Source: Cichorium intybus
Lineage: Eukaryota > Streptophyta > Magnoliopsida > Asterales > Asteraceae
Direction: 5' to 3'
DNA: 64,000 nt
Assembly (NCBI GenBank): GCA_023525715.1
Contig: CM042016.1
Location: 79,591,382 to 79,655,381, forward strand
Shown: positions 22,377 to 34,801 of the stretch, piece by piece
Layout of the letters: the number at the start of each line of letters is the position of its first letter
Numbering within the stretch: the stretch's first letter is position 1
The notes under the pieces: model-generated
The model's database searches: none
Seen by the model: only the letters and a program-made list of their open reading frames with translations
Told to the model about the DNA's origin: nothing
Program-made: the position numbers and the translations under genes

Positions 22377-22727
22377 TTATGATAGGAGTGGAAGATGTAG
22401 GGGGTTCAGGTGTAATGGGTTCAGATGTGATGGGTTCGGAAGTGGGAGGTGTTTGTATTGTTGAGGTGAGTGGTGTTGTAGTAGGTGGAGGAGGTGAAGG
22501 TACTCTAGTATTATGCTTAGGGGATCGTTGCGGAATCTCTTATGTTTCTTCTTCATCAGAAATGTGTTTTCTAAGTCTGAAGATTCGTGAATCACAACCT
22601 TTCGCTGGATACGTTTGGGGTTGGTGCGTTTTGGTGGTTGTTCTGGGGTCTTTCTCTTTTTCACAACCTTCTCCGTTGGACCACTAGGACCTCCTGTGGT
22701 CTTCTTTTTGCCTCTTGGCCTAGACAC
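22377..22727 (-). CDS. Hypothetical basic ORF, possible retroelement fragment
   Basis: 116 codons starting MSRPRGKKK, with a Lys/Arg/Pro-rich first half and a His/Leu/Pro-rich, low-complexity second half made of repeated short words. I do not recognise a family. Its composition resembles linker regions of plant retroelement proteins, and it stands alone between the PFK promoter and a copia LTR. It could equally be a chance ORF. Confidence 0.25.
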   Translation of the reverse strand: MSRPRGKKKTTGGPSGPTEKVVKKRKTPEQPPKRTNPKRIQRKVVIHESSDLENTFLMKKKHKRFRNDPLSIILEYLHLLHLLQHHSPQQYKHLPLPNPSHLNPLHLNPLHLPLLS

Positions 22728-22899
22728 ACCTTCGGTTGGTCGTTCAGCAGTAGATCTCGAACAAGGCAGGGCATGATGAGAGTAGTACGATACTTGTCGA
22801 TGACAGAGTTAGGAAGTGGAACTTTTGAGATCATAGTTGGTGGGATTTAAGCACAGAATCCAACTTCATTGTCATTCGAAGGAGGAATTTGAATAGTAC

Positions 22900-23349
22900 T
22901 GTTACGACATATTTTGGTGGTTTATGCTTTACTTTACAAAGGCTTTATTCGCATTTAAAGGGCTAAATGGAGTTTTCGGTTTAGGACCGAAAACACACAG
23001 TTCTCGGTTGATATGGACCGAAATCTACATTGATTTCGGTGGGCTTAGGCTACAGATTTCGGTGGACTTAGTTTTGGGTGGGCTTATGTAATTAGGTTAG
23101 TATATAATGTATTTTGTTTGTCATTATCGTTGTTGGTCGACTTGGTGTGTGCGTGAATAGAGAGACATAGAGAGTGATCGATCAAGAACCTTATGTACCT
23201 GTCGATTGATAATATAATTGTGTGCATTGAAGGTTAACCGTGATTGTGTTCTTATTGTTATATGTTTCGGATTCATGGCTCGATTAGGATTCCGCCTTAA
23301 TCGAGATATTTGATTGATACCGTGTTAGATCTAGGAATCGGGACTTACA
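22900..23349 (+). repeat. 5' LTR of copia element A (left edge uncertain)
   Basis: It ends ACTTACA two bases before the primer site. A TATA-like TATATAAT is at about 23100. There is no second copy in the window to fix the start. Confidence 0.5.
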
Positions 23350-23351
23350 AG

Positions 23352-23363
23352 TGGTATCAGAGC
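23352..23363 (+). other. Primer-binding site, initiator-Met tRNA
   Basis: TGGTATCAGAGC, the standard plant copia primer site. Confidence 0.9.
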
Positions 23364-23829
23364 CTTAAATTTGACTTTTTTGCTATTGGGTATCAATCGA
23401 TTCAAAAAACTTTTGGATTCGTTTGTGGCTGTTTTGGGATTTTTAATTCAATCGAAATTTGATAAATTTCGATTTAATTGAAAAGTTTCTGCTGTTCATC
23501 TACATTTTCTTCGTGTTCATCGCTAAATTTGGAATTTAACTTAATTAAAATCGTTTCTAAAGTAATCAAGATTTTGGAATCGTGCTGAATAAAGAAATTC
23601 TGACCAAATTCGTCGTTTTCGATTTTGGACTGGGAGATTTCGGCGGCAAGAATGGGTTTTCGATGGCTACATCTGAGTGTTTTCGGTGCAGACTTGGTTT
23701 TCGGTTGACCATTAGGTCAAACAGACTTTTTGGTCAGAGTTTTCGGTCAAAAGGTTGACCTTTTGGAGTTTTCGATCAACAAAATTTTGACTCTTGAGGG
23801 TTTTTGGTCAAATTCTTCATTAGTCAACA

Positions 23830-25180
23830 ATGGTTCCCAACACCAAAGAGGTTAGTGAAATTTCTTGCTCTCAATCTTGTGTAGATAAGGTTAGCAAATA
23901 TCGTGAGCACAATGATAATTTAGTTAGAGAAGTTTTTGACCTTAAAAATGAAGTTTATAACCTTAAAAAGGTTCAAAACCCTCTTAAAGAAAAGTTAGAG
24001 GCTCAAACAAAGGATTTAAAGAAATTTAAATAAGAATGCAGTGTAAAATGTTGTCACTATCAGTTTGCCAAAGAGAAAATTGCCAATTTAACTGCCGAAC
24101 TTGACGCATTGAAAGCCAAATTTCAAGATGCTGAATTTAACTTTAAGAAATTTGATGTGTCAAGTAGGACTGTTGAATCTATGATTAAACACCGGTTAAA
24201 GTGGCAAAATAAACATGGTGAAGGTCTCGGGTATAAAAGCGTTCCACCTCCTTTTAACGATAACTATACTCCAGCCCTTGAAACCAAAGAGATAGAGCAG
24301 CCCACTGTAACTGTTTCAGTGCAAACTGATCAATCCGGCCCCAATGATAGTGTTAAGGTGAACACTACTGATGCTTCTACTTCATGTGCAGATAAAGTAG
24401 TCGTGGAAGATGGGGACGAGGCGAACAAAAATGATTCTAGTTTTGTTAAAAATGATTATCCAAAAACTAATATTTCTTTTTCTGTTATTTCAAATAATCG
24501 TGTGAAACAAGACTCTAAATTCGTTGATCATTCAAAACCATGTGGTGATGTTGCTTCTAAAAATTTTAAGCCAGAGAAATTTACTAAACAATATGTTGTT
24601 TGTGTGTGTGCTTGTAAAAATTCATTCGGAGATGGACCAAGTCACAATCATACTGTCTTGAAAAAGCAAACATGTTTTATTGCGGGACTCCAGGTCACAT
24701 TGCTAGAAACTGTCCACGATCATCTTACGTTCCCTACCATACACAAGGTTGGACAAATGTGCCAAGAGGGAGATCTTTCAAAAGAAATCCTTCAAGGTCA
24801 CGCTTACGTAATGATGATTAGAACGTTGCCAAGGCCAAGATTCAGGCCTCCAATGGCAAAAGGACAAATTCAAGAGATGGCTCTGCCAAACCAAAATCGG
24901 TGAGGTCAAAGTGATCTCAAGGACCGCCCCCAGATCTCACATGCGATATAGGCCCAAATCAAAGGGCAGTCCTGTTTCAAAATCTAATGTTGATGTTCCC
25001 ATCTTGTCAAATAATAAAAGACTTAAACCTAATTACAAATGGGTTCCCAAAGGCCTCACTTCAAATTCATCATGTCTGTTATTTGATAAGCAAGATATGA
25101 TTTTGGAACAAGTTTTATGTGTTGATAGTAAGGGTCAACCCAGTTTCAGAATAGACTGGGTTCCTAAATCTAATTAATCT
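23830..25180 (+). pseudogene. gag of copia element A, disrupted
   Basis: ATG at 23830 with a coiled-coil-like Lys/Leu/Glu segment. In-frame TAA at 24031-24033, after which the same frame continues to 24903 with the conserved VESMIKHRLKWQ and GLGYKSVPPPF blocks known from plant copia gag. A one-base loss near 24672-24680 falls inside the zinc knuckle, so its last three ligands (C, H, C) read in another frame from the first Cys. The frame shifts again before 24911-25177. The gag-length region upstream of the knuckle is long, as in Sirevirus-like copia, but the lineage is uncertain. Confidence 0.75.
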
Positions 25181-25188
25181 CGCATCTT

Positions 25189-26362
25189 GTGTAGGAGCAG
25201 CTAGGGAGGAATATCATCATACCTTGGTATGTTGATAGTGGCTGTTCCAGGCACATGACAGGAGATATCTCTCAATTGTACGACATTCAAAACATTAACG
25301 GAGGGTATGTGTCCTTTGCGGGAGGGGAGAAGGGGAAGATCACGCAAATGGGAACCGTAACAAACGGTGTGTTGAAATTTGAAAATGTCAATTTCGTTCT
25401 AGAATTGAAACATAGTTTACTGAGCGTTTCTCAGATCTGCGACAGAGGTTTTTCGACCCATTTCACCAAAAAGGAGTGCTTAATTCGGAAGCCTGGTATC
25501 GTCATACCGGAAGATTGGATTTTGGTGAGATCTGAACAGAAAAGCAATGCCTACATCATCGATATGAACCACAACGTTCCTGAGAACGTTACTTGTTTAT
25601 TCTCAAGAGTTTCACAACAAAATGCCATGCTCTGGCATCGTCGTCTCGGACACACAAACGCAAAGAACCTGAACCGTCTTGCCAAGAATGATCTCGTTCG
25701 GGGGTTACCAATCAAAGACTTCATCACCTTCGAAAAGTGTGTCGCTTGCGCATAGGGAAAGCATCATCGAAAGCCGCACAAGCCCAAACTGGTCAACTCC
25801 ATTGACTCGCTCCTTCAACTGTTGCACATGGATCTCTTCGGCCCTGTCAATGTTCTGAGTATCAACAAGAACTCTTATTGTCTGGTCATAATAGATGATT
25901 ACTCACGTTTCACTTGGGTTTTCTTTCTAGAAAATAAGAGCGAGACTGCAGAACTTGTCAAGAGATTCATTATCCTTATTGAGAATCAAACTAATCAGAA
26001 GGTGAAAGGAATTAGATGCGACAATGGGACAGAGTTCAAGAATGTCATTCTGGATTAATTCTATGTTGAAAAGGAGTGCAGCGTCAATATAATGCTGCTC
26101 GCACACCTCAACAAAACGGTGTTGCTGAGCGAAGAAATCGAACGTTGATTGATGCTGCTCGAACCATGCTTTGTGACTCCAAATTGACAGTGTTCTTCTG
26201 GGCTGAAGCTATCAATACAACGTGTTATGTTCAGAATCATGTTCTCATCAACAAGCATCACCTGAAGACTCCGTATGAGATCCTCTACGGTCACAAGCCA
26301 ACTGTTGCTCACTTTCGTACCTTTGGATGTCCTTGCACTCTTCTTCATCTTGATGCTACTCT
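25189..26362 (+). pseudogene. pol of copia element A, part 1: protease and integrase
   Basis: Protease active site YVDSGCSRHMTG at about 25228. GAG-pre-integrase block LWHRRLGH with CxxC follows. TAG at 25753-25755 interrupts it, but the same frame continues to the integrase core (MDLFGPV with Asp, IDDYSRFTWVFFL, RCDNGTEF with Asp). A second stop at 26056-26058 and a frame change precede ARTPQQNGVAERRNRT, with the third acidic residue, Glu. The gene is then cut by the CACTA insertion. Confidence 0.85.
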
Positions 26363-26618
26363 AAACACTACTAGAAAAAAGGCTTTTAATGACTGACATT
26401 GTCAGTCAATAAAGGGTATAGATGACTGACAAATGTCTGTTATTGAAAGCTCAGTCATAAATGAAAGATGACAGACATTTGTCTGTCATAAATCTATGAC
26501 ATACATTTATGACCGATAATTACGACATACATTTACAACGAACATTTACGACTGCCAATTTGTATGTCGTAAAATTTGGATTTATTTAAAAATTTCTTAG
26601 CTGACATTTTGGTTTACG

Positions 26619-26619
<1 letters not shown>

Positions 26620-26688
<69 letters not shown>
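26620..26688. repeat. (TA)n microsatellite in the CACTA element
   Basis: About 69 bases of alternating AT; with 26810-26892 it brackets a tRNA-like segment. Confidence 0.95.
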
Positions 26689-26690
<2 letters not shown>

Positions 26691-26724
26691 GGCAAATCTA
26701 TCATACTCCTACTCCTAAACTACT

Positions 26725-26805
26725 CCTTGTTATGTTAGTGTCAGGGTTTGAACCCATGACCTCCTTGTTAGTAATCACCTTGTTAGCCAAGTGGGCTAGC
26801 CCCAA
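26725..26805 (-). repeat. tRNA-like (SINE-type) segment inside the CACTA element
   Basis: On the minus strand it has a box-A-like TAGCCCACTTGG (26787-26798) and a box-B-like GGGTTCAAACC (26745-26755), the spacing of a pol III promoter. It lies between two (TA)n tracts. Confidence 0.5.
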
Positions 26806-26807
26806 GT

Positions 26808-26809
<2 letters not shown>

Positions 26810-26892
<83 letters not shown>
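26810..26892. repeat. Second (TA)n microsatellite in the CACTA element
   Basis: About 83 bases of alternating AT. Confidence 0.95.
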
Positions 26893-26894
<2 letters not shown>

Positions 26895-26899
26895 TAAAA

Positions 26900-28540
26900 T
26901 TACTAATATTAAAATTAAACACCACACATGTAGTATCTCATAATACAAAATAAAACTTCATATATACAAGAAAATCCATTGCACAAACTATATATTGCAA
27001 ATCAACTAACATTCTCGCCTACCCATGATGTAACTATACTACAATTCAATAAATAACTATAAGTTTAATTTAATGTTAGATGTAACAGAAGATTTCCATA
27101 ATTCTTGACCATATATTAGCAGCCTTGCAATCATGATACCACGATAGACGATCCATGATATTTCCAGCAATCTGAAACAAAAAAATTTAAAAGTTTTACA
27201 TTTGTAATCATTTAAAAAGATTTAAAAATTTTAAAATGACTAACCCTTAATGGCTCGAGTGGAACCAGGCCAAAGCTCGTCCACCCATGTCGGTGCAACC
27301 ATGAGAAACACCATCAATTCCAATGGTATCCAAACCATGCTATATCAATATTTGGAGAAAAACTATTAAAATTTTTTATAATTTTAACAAATATAGTTGT
27401 TGCTTCAAGAATCAAGAAGACATGCAGACTAGACAGTTCATTAAATGTCAAGAACCTGTTGGTGGCTCCCTCTCTTTCCAACGAAGAACTCACTGGTGAC
27501 TCCCACTCCCCATTGCCAATTTGGTCCTACATCTAGTACTTTACAGATTATTCAACCTAAACAAACAAAAGAATACCATTGAAGCCAGACATGCCAGTAC
27601 CGAGATAAAAAACAAGGTCCCTTGAAAAAATAACTAAATGATACCCCTGTTCTTGACTTTACTGAAGGAGAGACTTCAACACACGAAGAATCATCACTGA
27701 GATCCAACATGGTTACATAGTTATCTTGGAAGCTAGACATGCCAGTACTGAAACTATAGCTTTGAGTTTCATCTGTATGACTGTCAACAAAAAAAATACA
27801 ATGCAAAAAATAATAATTTAAACTCTAGCATCAGCTATTGAGATTCATATATGCTCCGATAAAAGGATAAAACTACTTCAGTTAATAGTTTAAACCCTAC
27901 CATCAGTTATTGAGATTCTGTAAAAGGGTTTTTTGGATTGTGAATTTTGAAAGCCGGAAAGAAGTAAAAATGGTAAAACTGGAAATAGAAAAGTGTATCT
28001 AGAATAATTTCTTTTTGCCCATCTCATCTTAAGCTTTGAGTCATTAAACCAAAGCCATCACTGAGACCAAACATGTATTACATGTTTTAGACATGAAAAT
28101 ACACAGAGAACTAGTGCATTACTAAAATTAGGTGGGTTCTTTCCTTCGTCTATTGTCACTAGCCTTAACTGTATTGTTCAAGAAAAATGTAGATTTGTTC
28201 ACTGAGACAATTTGATAAACACCTTGCGTGCTTCACTTCACATGGTTTCTAGCACAAAGGGAGAAGTCGATACCTAGAATAATACCAAGCCCTAGATTAG
28301 AAATGTGCAAAATGGAGAAATCAAAACCTAGCAGTTGGAGTACATACCTTGTTGATTATCACAAACGTGATGACTTCCTAAGTCGCTACTAAAGCAAGGA
28401 GGAGGAAAAAGGCTACGACATTACGTGTGCCAATCACAACTTCTTCCCGATAGATTCTACGACATTACTCGCGTCTAACTCTTTCTCTCGGTTGGGTAGG
28501 AACGGAACAAGAAGCAAGACGGGAACCGATGAGATATTAT
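26900..28540. other. CACTA interior, no recognised gene
   Basis: AT-rich. A minus-strand ORF at 27552-27806 (84 codons) and adjoining stretches near 27470-27540 look weakly coding (for example a Trp/Gly/Val-rich run) and might be captured gene fragments, but I cannot name them. Confidence 0.3.
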
Positions 28541-28544
28541 TCAG

Positions 28545-28838
28545 TTTAGAAATCAATATACCGAGAAGAAATTAGGGATATGATCGAATCATACCTGGGA
28601 AACTCTAGACAGAAGGAGAATAGAAGATGTATGCATTGCTTAAACCAAAACCACAGGGAACGCCATTGCAAGTGCGATTTTAAAAACCCTAACTTTAGAA
28701 ATCAATATACCGAGAAGAAATTAGGGATACAATCGAACCATACCTGGAGAAATCTGGACAGAAAGAGAATACAAGATTTGTTTATAGATGAGGGAGAAGA
28801 TGTGCTCATAAACCACAGGGAACGCCATCGCATGCGGG
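28545..28838. repeat. Tandem duplication in the CACTA element, about 149-bp unit
   Basis: TTTAGAAATCAATATACCGA occurs at 28545 and 28694, and the copies stay alignable through ACCACAGGGAACGCCAT. Confidence 0.85.
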
Positions 28839-29186
28839 AGTAGGAGAAAAAGATGGATATGGGAAAATTATTCGGGAAGAAATTAGATGCGTAACAGCAT
28901 AAGTAAAACTATTCGGGAGAGAGAAATGGGAAAATAAGAGGGAATCCAAACCCTTCAAAAAATTTCGTCAAAATGAAAAAGAAAGTTGCCGCCTTTCGTT
29001 TTTTTCATTTTAGACGTAAATTAATGACACACGTTTTTGTAAGTCATGGATTTTATATTAGATGACTTGGTTTTATGACAAACATGAATGTACGTCATAA
29101 AGCATAAAATATGACAGACTTTTATGACAGACATTTTGTATGTCATCGTTCGTCTGTCATTAAATACCATTTTTCTAGTAGTGAAA

Positions 29187-30137
29187 GTTCAACTCCAAGG
29201 CTGATGACTGCTACTTCGTCGGGTATGTTGGACGCACAGCTTATCGGGTCTACCATAAGACCACTAAGCAAATCGTAGAATCTTTTGATGTGCGCTGGCT
29301 GGAGGAGAACGAGACAGATGTCGGAGTCGGTCCTGACTGGCTGTTTAACTATGCTTAACTATTTAAACCATTTGATGTGCTTTCTGATGATGTTCCAGGT
29401 ACACAACCAGACCCACATGGAATCAATAAGGACGAAGATGAGGAAATTCTTACTGATCCAGTCAAACCATCTGTGCTGCATAATGAATCTACAAGCTTGA
29501 ACGACGACACATCTTCTGATGACACTACTACAATGGATGATAACACTCCCGATGATTCTCCAAAGATAGTTGAAGAAACACCAGTTGTGGAAGAAACCGA
29601 CGCCCACACAGGAGACAATAGTTCTGACTCTGCAGATGTGTTCAATTTTACACTCATGAATTCTCTCTTTCCTGAGAAAATTCCGAATGAATATGTGGGA
29701 AGCACCTCCTACGACTTCAGATCATCCGAGAGAGGAGATTCAGCCACATGCAGAGTTGAGAACATCACAAATCTTTCAGTGTCTTCAGAAGTTCTCGAAC
29801 ATGCTATTCCTTCTAGGGTTCAACGCGATCACCTAGTGGAAAATGTCATAGGTTCATTGACGGATGGTGTCCAGACCAGAAGTCACAAGCGGTTATGTCA
29901 ACGAATGTTTGTATTCATGCTTCACATCCCAAATAGAGCGGAAGAATGTTGAAATGGCACTAAATGAACCAAGCTGGGTTGATACGATGCATGAAGAGCT
30001 GAACCAAATTGAAAAGCTAAAGGTTTGGCAACTGATGGAACTTCCCAAAGGAAAGAAGTCTCTGGATACATGATGGGTGTTTTGAAACAAGCAAGATGAC
30101 AGTGGGGTGATTATGCGAAAGAAGGCACGCTTGGTTG
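29187..30137 (+). pseudogene. pol of copia element A, part 2: integrase C-terminus to RT start
   Basis: Resumes after the CACTA with KADDCYFVGYV and KQIVESFDVRW, typical of the end of copia integrase. A Thr/Asp/Glu-rich linker follows, then the RT start (MHEELNQIEKLKVWQL). Stops at 29356-29358 and 30071-30073. It ends at the GGTTG duplicated by element B. Confidence 0.8.
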
Positions 30138-32282
30138 TGAAAGGTTTTAAGCAAACTATGAACTAGAAATCCTAAGTTCACATGCAACCTAATAATAATG
30201 ATCTATGTTTTTCTTCTAATGAACATATAATAATTATCCTAAGGCCAACAATAATTTTCTAAAGAATTGGAATAATAAAACCAACCTTTGAATATTGATC
30301 CAGAAGCTAGCAGCACAATTGTCCTGCCTCAAATAGAGTCACACCCAAGCAATGAAGAAAACAGCAGAGTTCCAAAGAGGTCTTCAAAATGGCGCAGACA
30401 TAAGGGTGGCCACAGGGCCGGCCCAAGCCCAGGGCGAGCTGGGCCACGGCCCAGGGCAGCAAGTTCAAAGGGGCATCAGACTTGAAAGGGCTGTAGTATT
30501 ATGGGTATGTTATTTGGGCTAAAAACTTAATCCGTTATCACTAGATCCAGCATTCCAGTCGTTGCCGACTTGTCGTTCAGTCCACATGAAGGGGCAGCGG
30601 TTGTCGCTTCCCGTTTAGACCTAATAAACATATGAGGCAAATGTGGCGATTGAAAATTTAAATGTGCACGCTTCGACTTCAGAATCGGACTTCTCGGTCT
30701 CCCAAGAAGAACTATGTCAACATCTATTCAAGTTCAAGCACGACATCGAATGGAATAAGTTTGCAATGGAACAAAATACTAGGAGACTGATCGTTTTGGA
30801 AACAGTTGCTAGATAAGCGTCAATGATGCCTATGCCAATCGATTAGGTGCTAAACAAACGATGATCACCCCTATTTCACTCTTTGTATCTGAGGTATTTG
30901 ATTCTTTAATTGAATGTTGTTTTATATGTCTCTTCACGAATCAATATTTATGTTTCCGTAGATTGTAGTTAAGCAAATTTATCTGATTATCTTTATTTTT
31001 GATTCTTTAAACATATTTCTCACTTTTCTGTTTTCATATTTGGTGTTTCAGATGTTAACACAGAGGAGCGAATCCACCCCTTCATCTGCATTTTTGACAA
31101 CATGTGGTGGTGTTACGACTTTTTTCCTTTAGTCTGGAAAATAAATAAGACAACATCGCTCCTGCGTCTAAGTTATTTGAGATGATATTTAAATTGAATT
31201 TTCTTATCAAAATGTTAGGATTTTTGGTTTTCTTTAAATGCTACTGAATGCAAAATTTGTTGGGATTTTTGACCTTTGAATGTTATTGTACACCTAATAT
31301 TTCCTTCCATTATAAAATTAACTAGAAGCAAAATTAGTGGAAGCGAGTATAGATTTTACAACCGGAAAAGTTGTTCACACCAAAAGCGTCAATGGTTCTT
31401 GTAATTCTGTTATTCCTCTTAATATCTATTATTTATTAAGGTTGGTGTAATATATGAATTATTTATTCATATGTTTGATGTTTGATAGATTAAAATGTTT
31501 GTGTATATAGAATCGTAGATCCTTTGGTTCTTGGTTAGAGTTCTTTTTATGTAGATGGTCAATGGTTTAGCAATTTTGTTGAAGTCGTATTTCTTAACTA
31601 CCTTAACCCAAAAAAGATTGAACGAGCTAACAATCTTGAGTATTTAAACTCAGATTCTACATCGGCTATCATAAAAAATGATGATTTTGCTCTAAAAAAT
31701 TGCACAAAGCATCATTTTACGTGATATAGGGGCATTATTTTTTTACATCGCCCTGGGCATGCAAAAGCAATGGACCGGCCCTGGTGGTCAGGAGGTTCCT
31801 TTTATAGTCTCCAAGGGTTACAGTCAAAACGCTAGAGGAGCCTCCTTAATGGACAAGCCTGTTGACCATTTGGACCAAGCCTTCTAAACCCTAATTAGGG
31901 TTTCGAAATTATAGAGGTGGCCTCCACAATTTCGACAACTTAACCCCTTGCCACTGGCCAGCCAGTTATTCAACTATTGAATAAATACTAACCAGTCTCC
32001 GCACTTTTAATTAATTAAATTAATCATCAAATTAAATCCAATTAATTCTAGATTAATTTCTAATTCACTAATATAGTTTCTAATTAATATATTATCACTT
32101 TAATATATTAATAAACTATTTATTTTATTTCTATTGATTTATTAAACAATTAATAAATCAACCTTTTCTCTCTTCTTAACTCTACATCAATCCTACAGCT
32201 ATAAGGGCAACCCAAATGGACTTTGCTTCAATTAATAAGATAAATACAATTTATAGTCATGGCTTAGACACCTAATCCAACA
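30138..32282 (-). repeat. 3' LTR of copia element B, interrupted
   Basis: About 767 bp of LTR plus the insertion 30413-31783 and its duplicated target. It ends CCAACA at 32282, next to the purine tract (minus strand) at 32283-32300. Confidence 0.9.
30413..31783. mobile_element. hAT-like element in the 3' LTR of B
   Basis: Inverted ends CAGGGCCGGCCCA ... TGGACCGGCCCTG, flanked by GTGGCCA (30406-30412) and GTGGTCA (31784-31790), a 7-base duplication with one change. The uninterrupted LTR at 50765-51532 has one copy of the target. CAGGG ends suit hAT elements (usual duplication 8 bp). No transposase is recognised in 1371 bp. Confidence 0.8.
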
Positions 32283-33356
32283 GTCTTCCACTTGGATAAG
32301 TCTATGACTTTAATTGTTCTTTTATCTTTAGATTAATTAACAACTTGCAGCTTTCTAGAAACTGCTGTCGAACTCTGACCCAGTCAGTTCTGTCCATAGA
32401 TAAGTGATCATATGATCCTCCGTCCAACAAGATATTTTCAGACACGAGACATGGATTGAGTCTCTGTCTGATACTCTGTTTCCCGATTTCCGATTCTGCT
32501 TATGACTTTAAGACTTATAATCGAACACATCAATTTAGTCCAGGCTGGCCAGCACTTTAGTCAACTTAAAATCATCGAGAGGCCTACAGATATATGTTTC
32601 CCATCAGGGTCAAGGAACGAATAAGCTTCGACTCATATGCTTGTGTCTTTTACTCATCGAAATCGCGCACAACAATGCGTTTTATAACATCGAGTTACCG
32701 ATGCGTTTACGCATTATCAATGCACAACCGACTCGCAAATTTCAACTCATATGTCTCCGCTCCAAGATCATAAGATATTATCGTCTCAACATTGCTCGTG
32801 ATGTAATCCATGAAGCAATCTATTGAGTGCGGGTTTATCCAATACTCAAATCTCTATTTCTAAGTACTCATGAACGTTGTAGTAGTCTTACTGTAATGTC
32901 TAACTCCTTAGACAATCTAAAAACCAATTCACGACAGTCTTCGTTCATACTTACTCCCTAAAAGTATGAGCGACTGTGGACCTTTGAATAATCAAATTAC
33001 TCAGGAAGTAAAACATGCGAAAAGTGAAACATAAAATCTGACTGGTAGCTACTCTTGCTATTACCAAGTCTCCACAAGGTAATCACCAAGTTGGATCCTT
33101 CATAAACTATTATCGGTTTCTAGATTTCTTTTAAACTTTTAATTCATGTTTTATATCTATGTCTATATGACCTTTCACTCTTTCTATGTATCCAAATGTC
33201 TTACATTAATACACTTTATCCAATCGGACATTCTTCCGATGATATCTTAATTTAGTCATACTGTCATTCTCACTTACAACTCCATTCTGGTGATATGTAA
33301 TGTGACTTCCCATGGTTCTCGGGATCTTTAGTCCACATGACTGCACCCTAAGACTA

Positions 33357-33423
33357 TTTCGAGGTGTTATGATGTGCCGGTGAGTCGGTGACCCACACGC
33401 GCTCCATCGGAATACCAACGAAA
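33357..33423 (-). other. Conserved-loop hairpin, copy 1 (element B)
   Basis: Stem TTTCG/CGAAA, then GGT/ACC and GATG/CATC around a loop containing GTGCCGGT and CACACGCGCTCC (plus-strand spelling). The loop has an 8-base insertion relative to the other copies. Confidence 0.5.
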
Positions 33424-34350
33424 CTCTTTAACCATTAAGTCCTGGTGTAAACAGTTACCGATTTGAAACTCCTTTCAAATTATTACTAACATTCACCCTA
33501 ATCATTTCCCAATGATTTTTCACGTGTGTTCAAAATTCATTCAGTATTCTCAGCCAGGTCATATCCTGAATCCAACTTACTATGCTCCAAGCATCAAGTC
33601 ATCATGACATGTTCATGACACTTCTGATCGATCCAAGAAACTTGTGGAATCCGATCTAGTCTTATTCCAAACGCTTTCGGAATCTTAAGATTACTTATAA
33701 TCCCTGTGTCACGACTTTTTGAAAAACTATTTCCTTTCGGAGACTATTTCTCATGCATATTGAATCTTATCAAGATCACGCTTACAATGGCTAGGTCTAT
33801 ACTTATGATTACATCTATCTGATAGATGTCTGTGAATTACGTGAGTATGTTGCACCTTCTTTATATCTCTCATGCCAAATCATCATACTTTGCAATGATA
33901 GGAAACTCCTTTCCTGGGGCTATGCATCTTGAATCTCATCAAGATCATATTGGCAGAGTTTTGATCTATCTAATAGATATTCACAACCACTTAAGTATGA
34001 TGTATCTCTTTTAAGTCTTTCATAGCGATCCGTCTCTTAACACCAAGTCATTACACTTTATAATGATAAGAGACGTTTCCTGGAAACAGTATGTAAATGA
34101 CATACAGTGATAGGTAGATGACAGTGATACTCCCACTGGCTTTGACACGGTTATCTGACTCTTCCGGACTATTCATAAATCCAAACTATTTGCACATTTT
34201 GAGAATCTGAAGTCCAAACCTTTCTGACATATTAATGGAAATCTTTCAGGCTATTCACAAAATCCAAACTTTTGGCACATTTGAGAATCTGAATATCCTT
34301 TCTTGCGAGGCGTCCGAGGAAGAATCCCGAGCCTATGTACCTTTGTATTG

Positions 34351-34426
34351 GCATGCTCTTTGTGAGTCCTTATTAGTATGCCGGTAATCCACACGCACTC
34401 CACTAACGACTCACAATGTGCAATGC
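34351..34426 (-). other. Conserved-loop hairpin, copy 2 (element B)
   Basis: Outer stem TTGTGAGTC (34360-34368) / GACTCACAA (34408-34416), inner stem TTAGT/ACTAA, loop ATGCCGGTAATCCACACGC. Confidence 0.6.
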
Positions 34427-34801
34427 AGTATCCTTTCAGATTTCATCTTCTATTGAGAGTGCTTCTCCCGGAATCAATTACTTGACTCTGAGTATCGTCT
34501 CACTTAACCAAATGTTCTGAAAGTACATTTCTATCCATGTTTCTTTCTTTTGATGATTCAATTACTCCCACTGGTTTTTAGACCAGGTGTAAAATCAATC
34601 AAATTTCAACATAGACTGTGTCTCGCCCTAAAGTTCTTTTATTTGGCAGCAACCAGGCTCACCAATGCTTCCAAGTAGTCGGATTGCAAATCCGTACCAA
34701 CTTTAGTGTTTTACCACTAATCAGTATGTCACCCGGATCATAACACTTTATGACGGTGATCAACACTACTGGTTTAAGAGAAAAGTATGTCAGGTTAAAC
34801 A

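Larger units (their letters stand above)
26366..29183. mobile_element. Non-autonomous CACTA (En/Spm-type) DNA transposon
   Basis: Ends CACTACTAGAAAAA ... TTTTTCTAGTAGTG, inverted, with 3-bp duplication AAA (26363-26365 and 29184-29186). Subterminal regions repeat ATGACAGACATT-like words in both orientations (about 26390-26560 and 29030-29160), as CACTA transposases require. No transposase ORF is visible in 2818 bp, so it depends on others. It splits the integrase of copia A. Confidence 0.93.
32283..34801 (-). other. Element B, 3' non-coding interior
   Basis: 32283-33150 matches the 3' untranslated region of element C (35569-36420). 33150-34801, where C has RT and RNase H, has no coding and instead contains two hairpin elements (33357-33423, 34351-34426) and internal duplicates, such as the CTATTCA...GAGAATCTGAA block near 34165 and 34248. 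Confidence 0.6.

Noticed and set aside
26576..26953. Ile-Tyr repeat ORFs on both strands
   Set aside because: Translation of (TA)n microsatellites.
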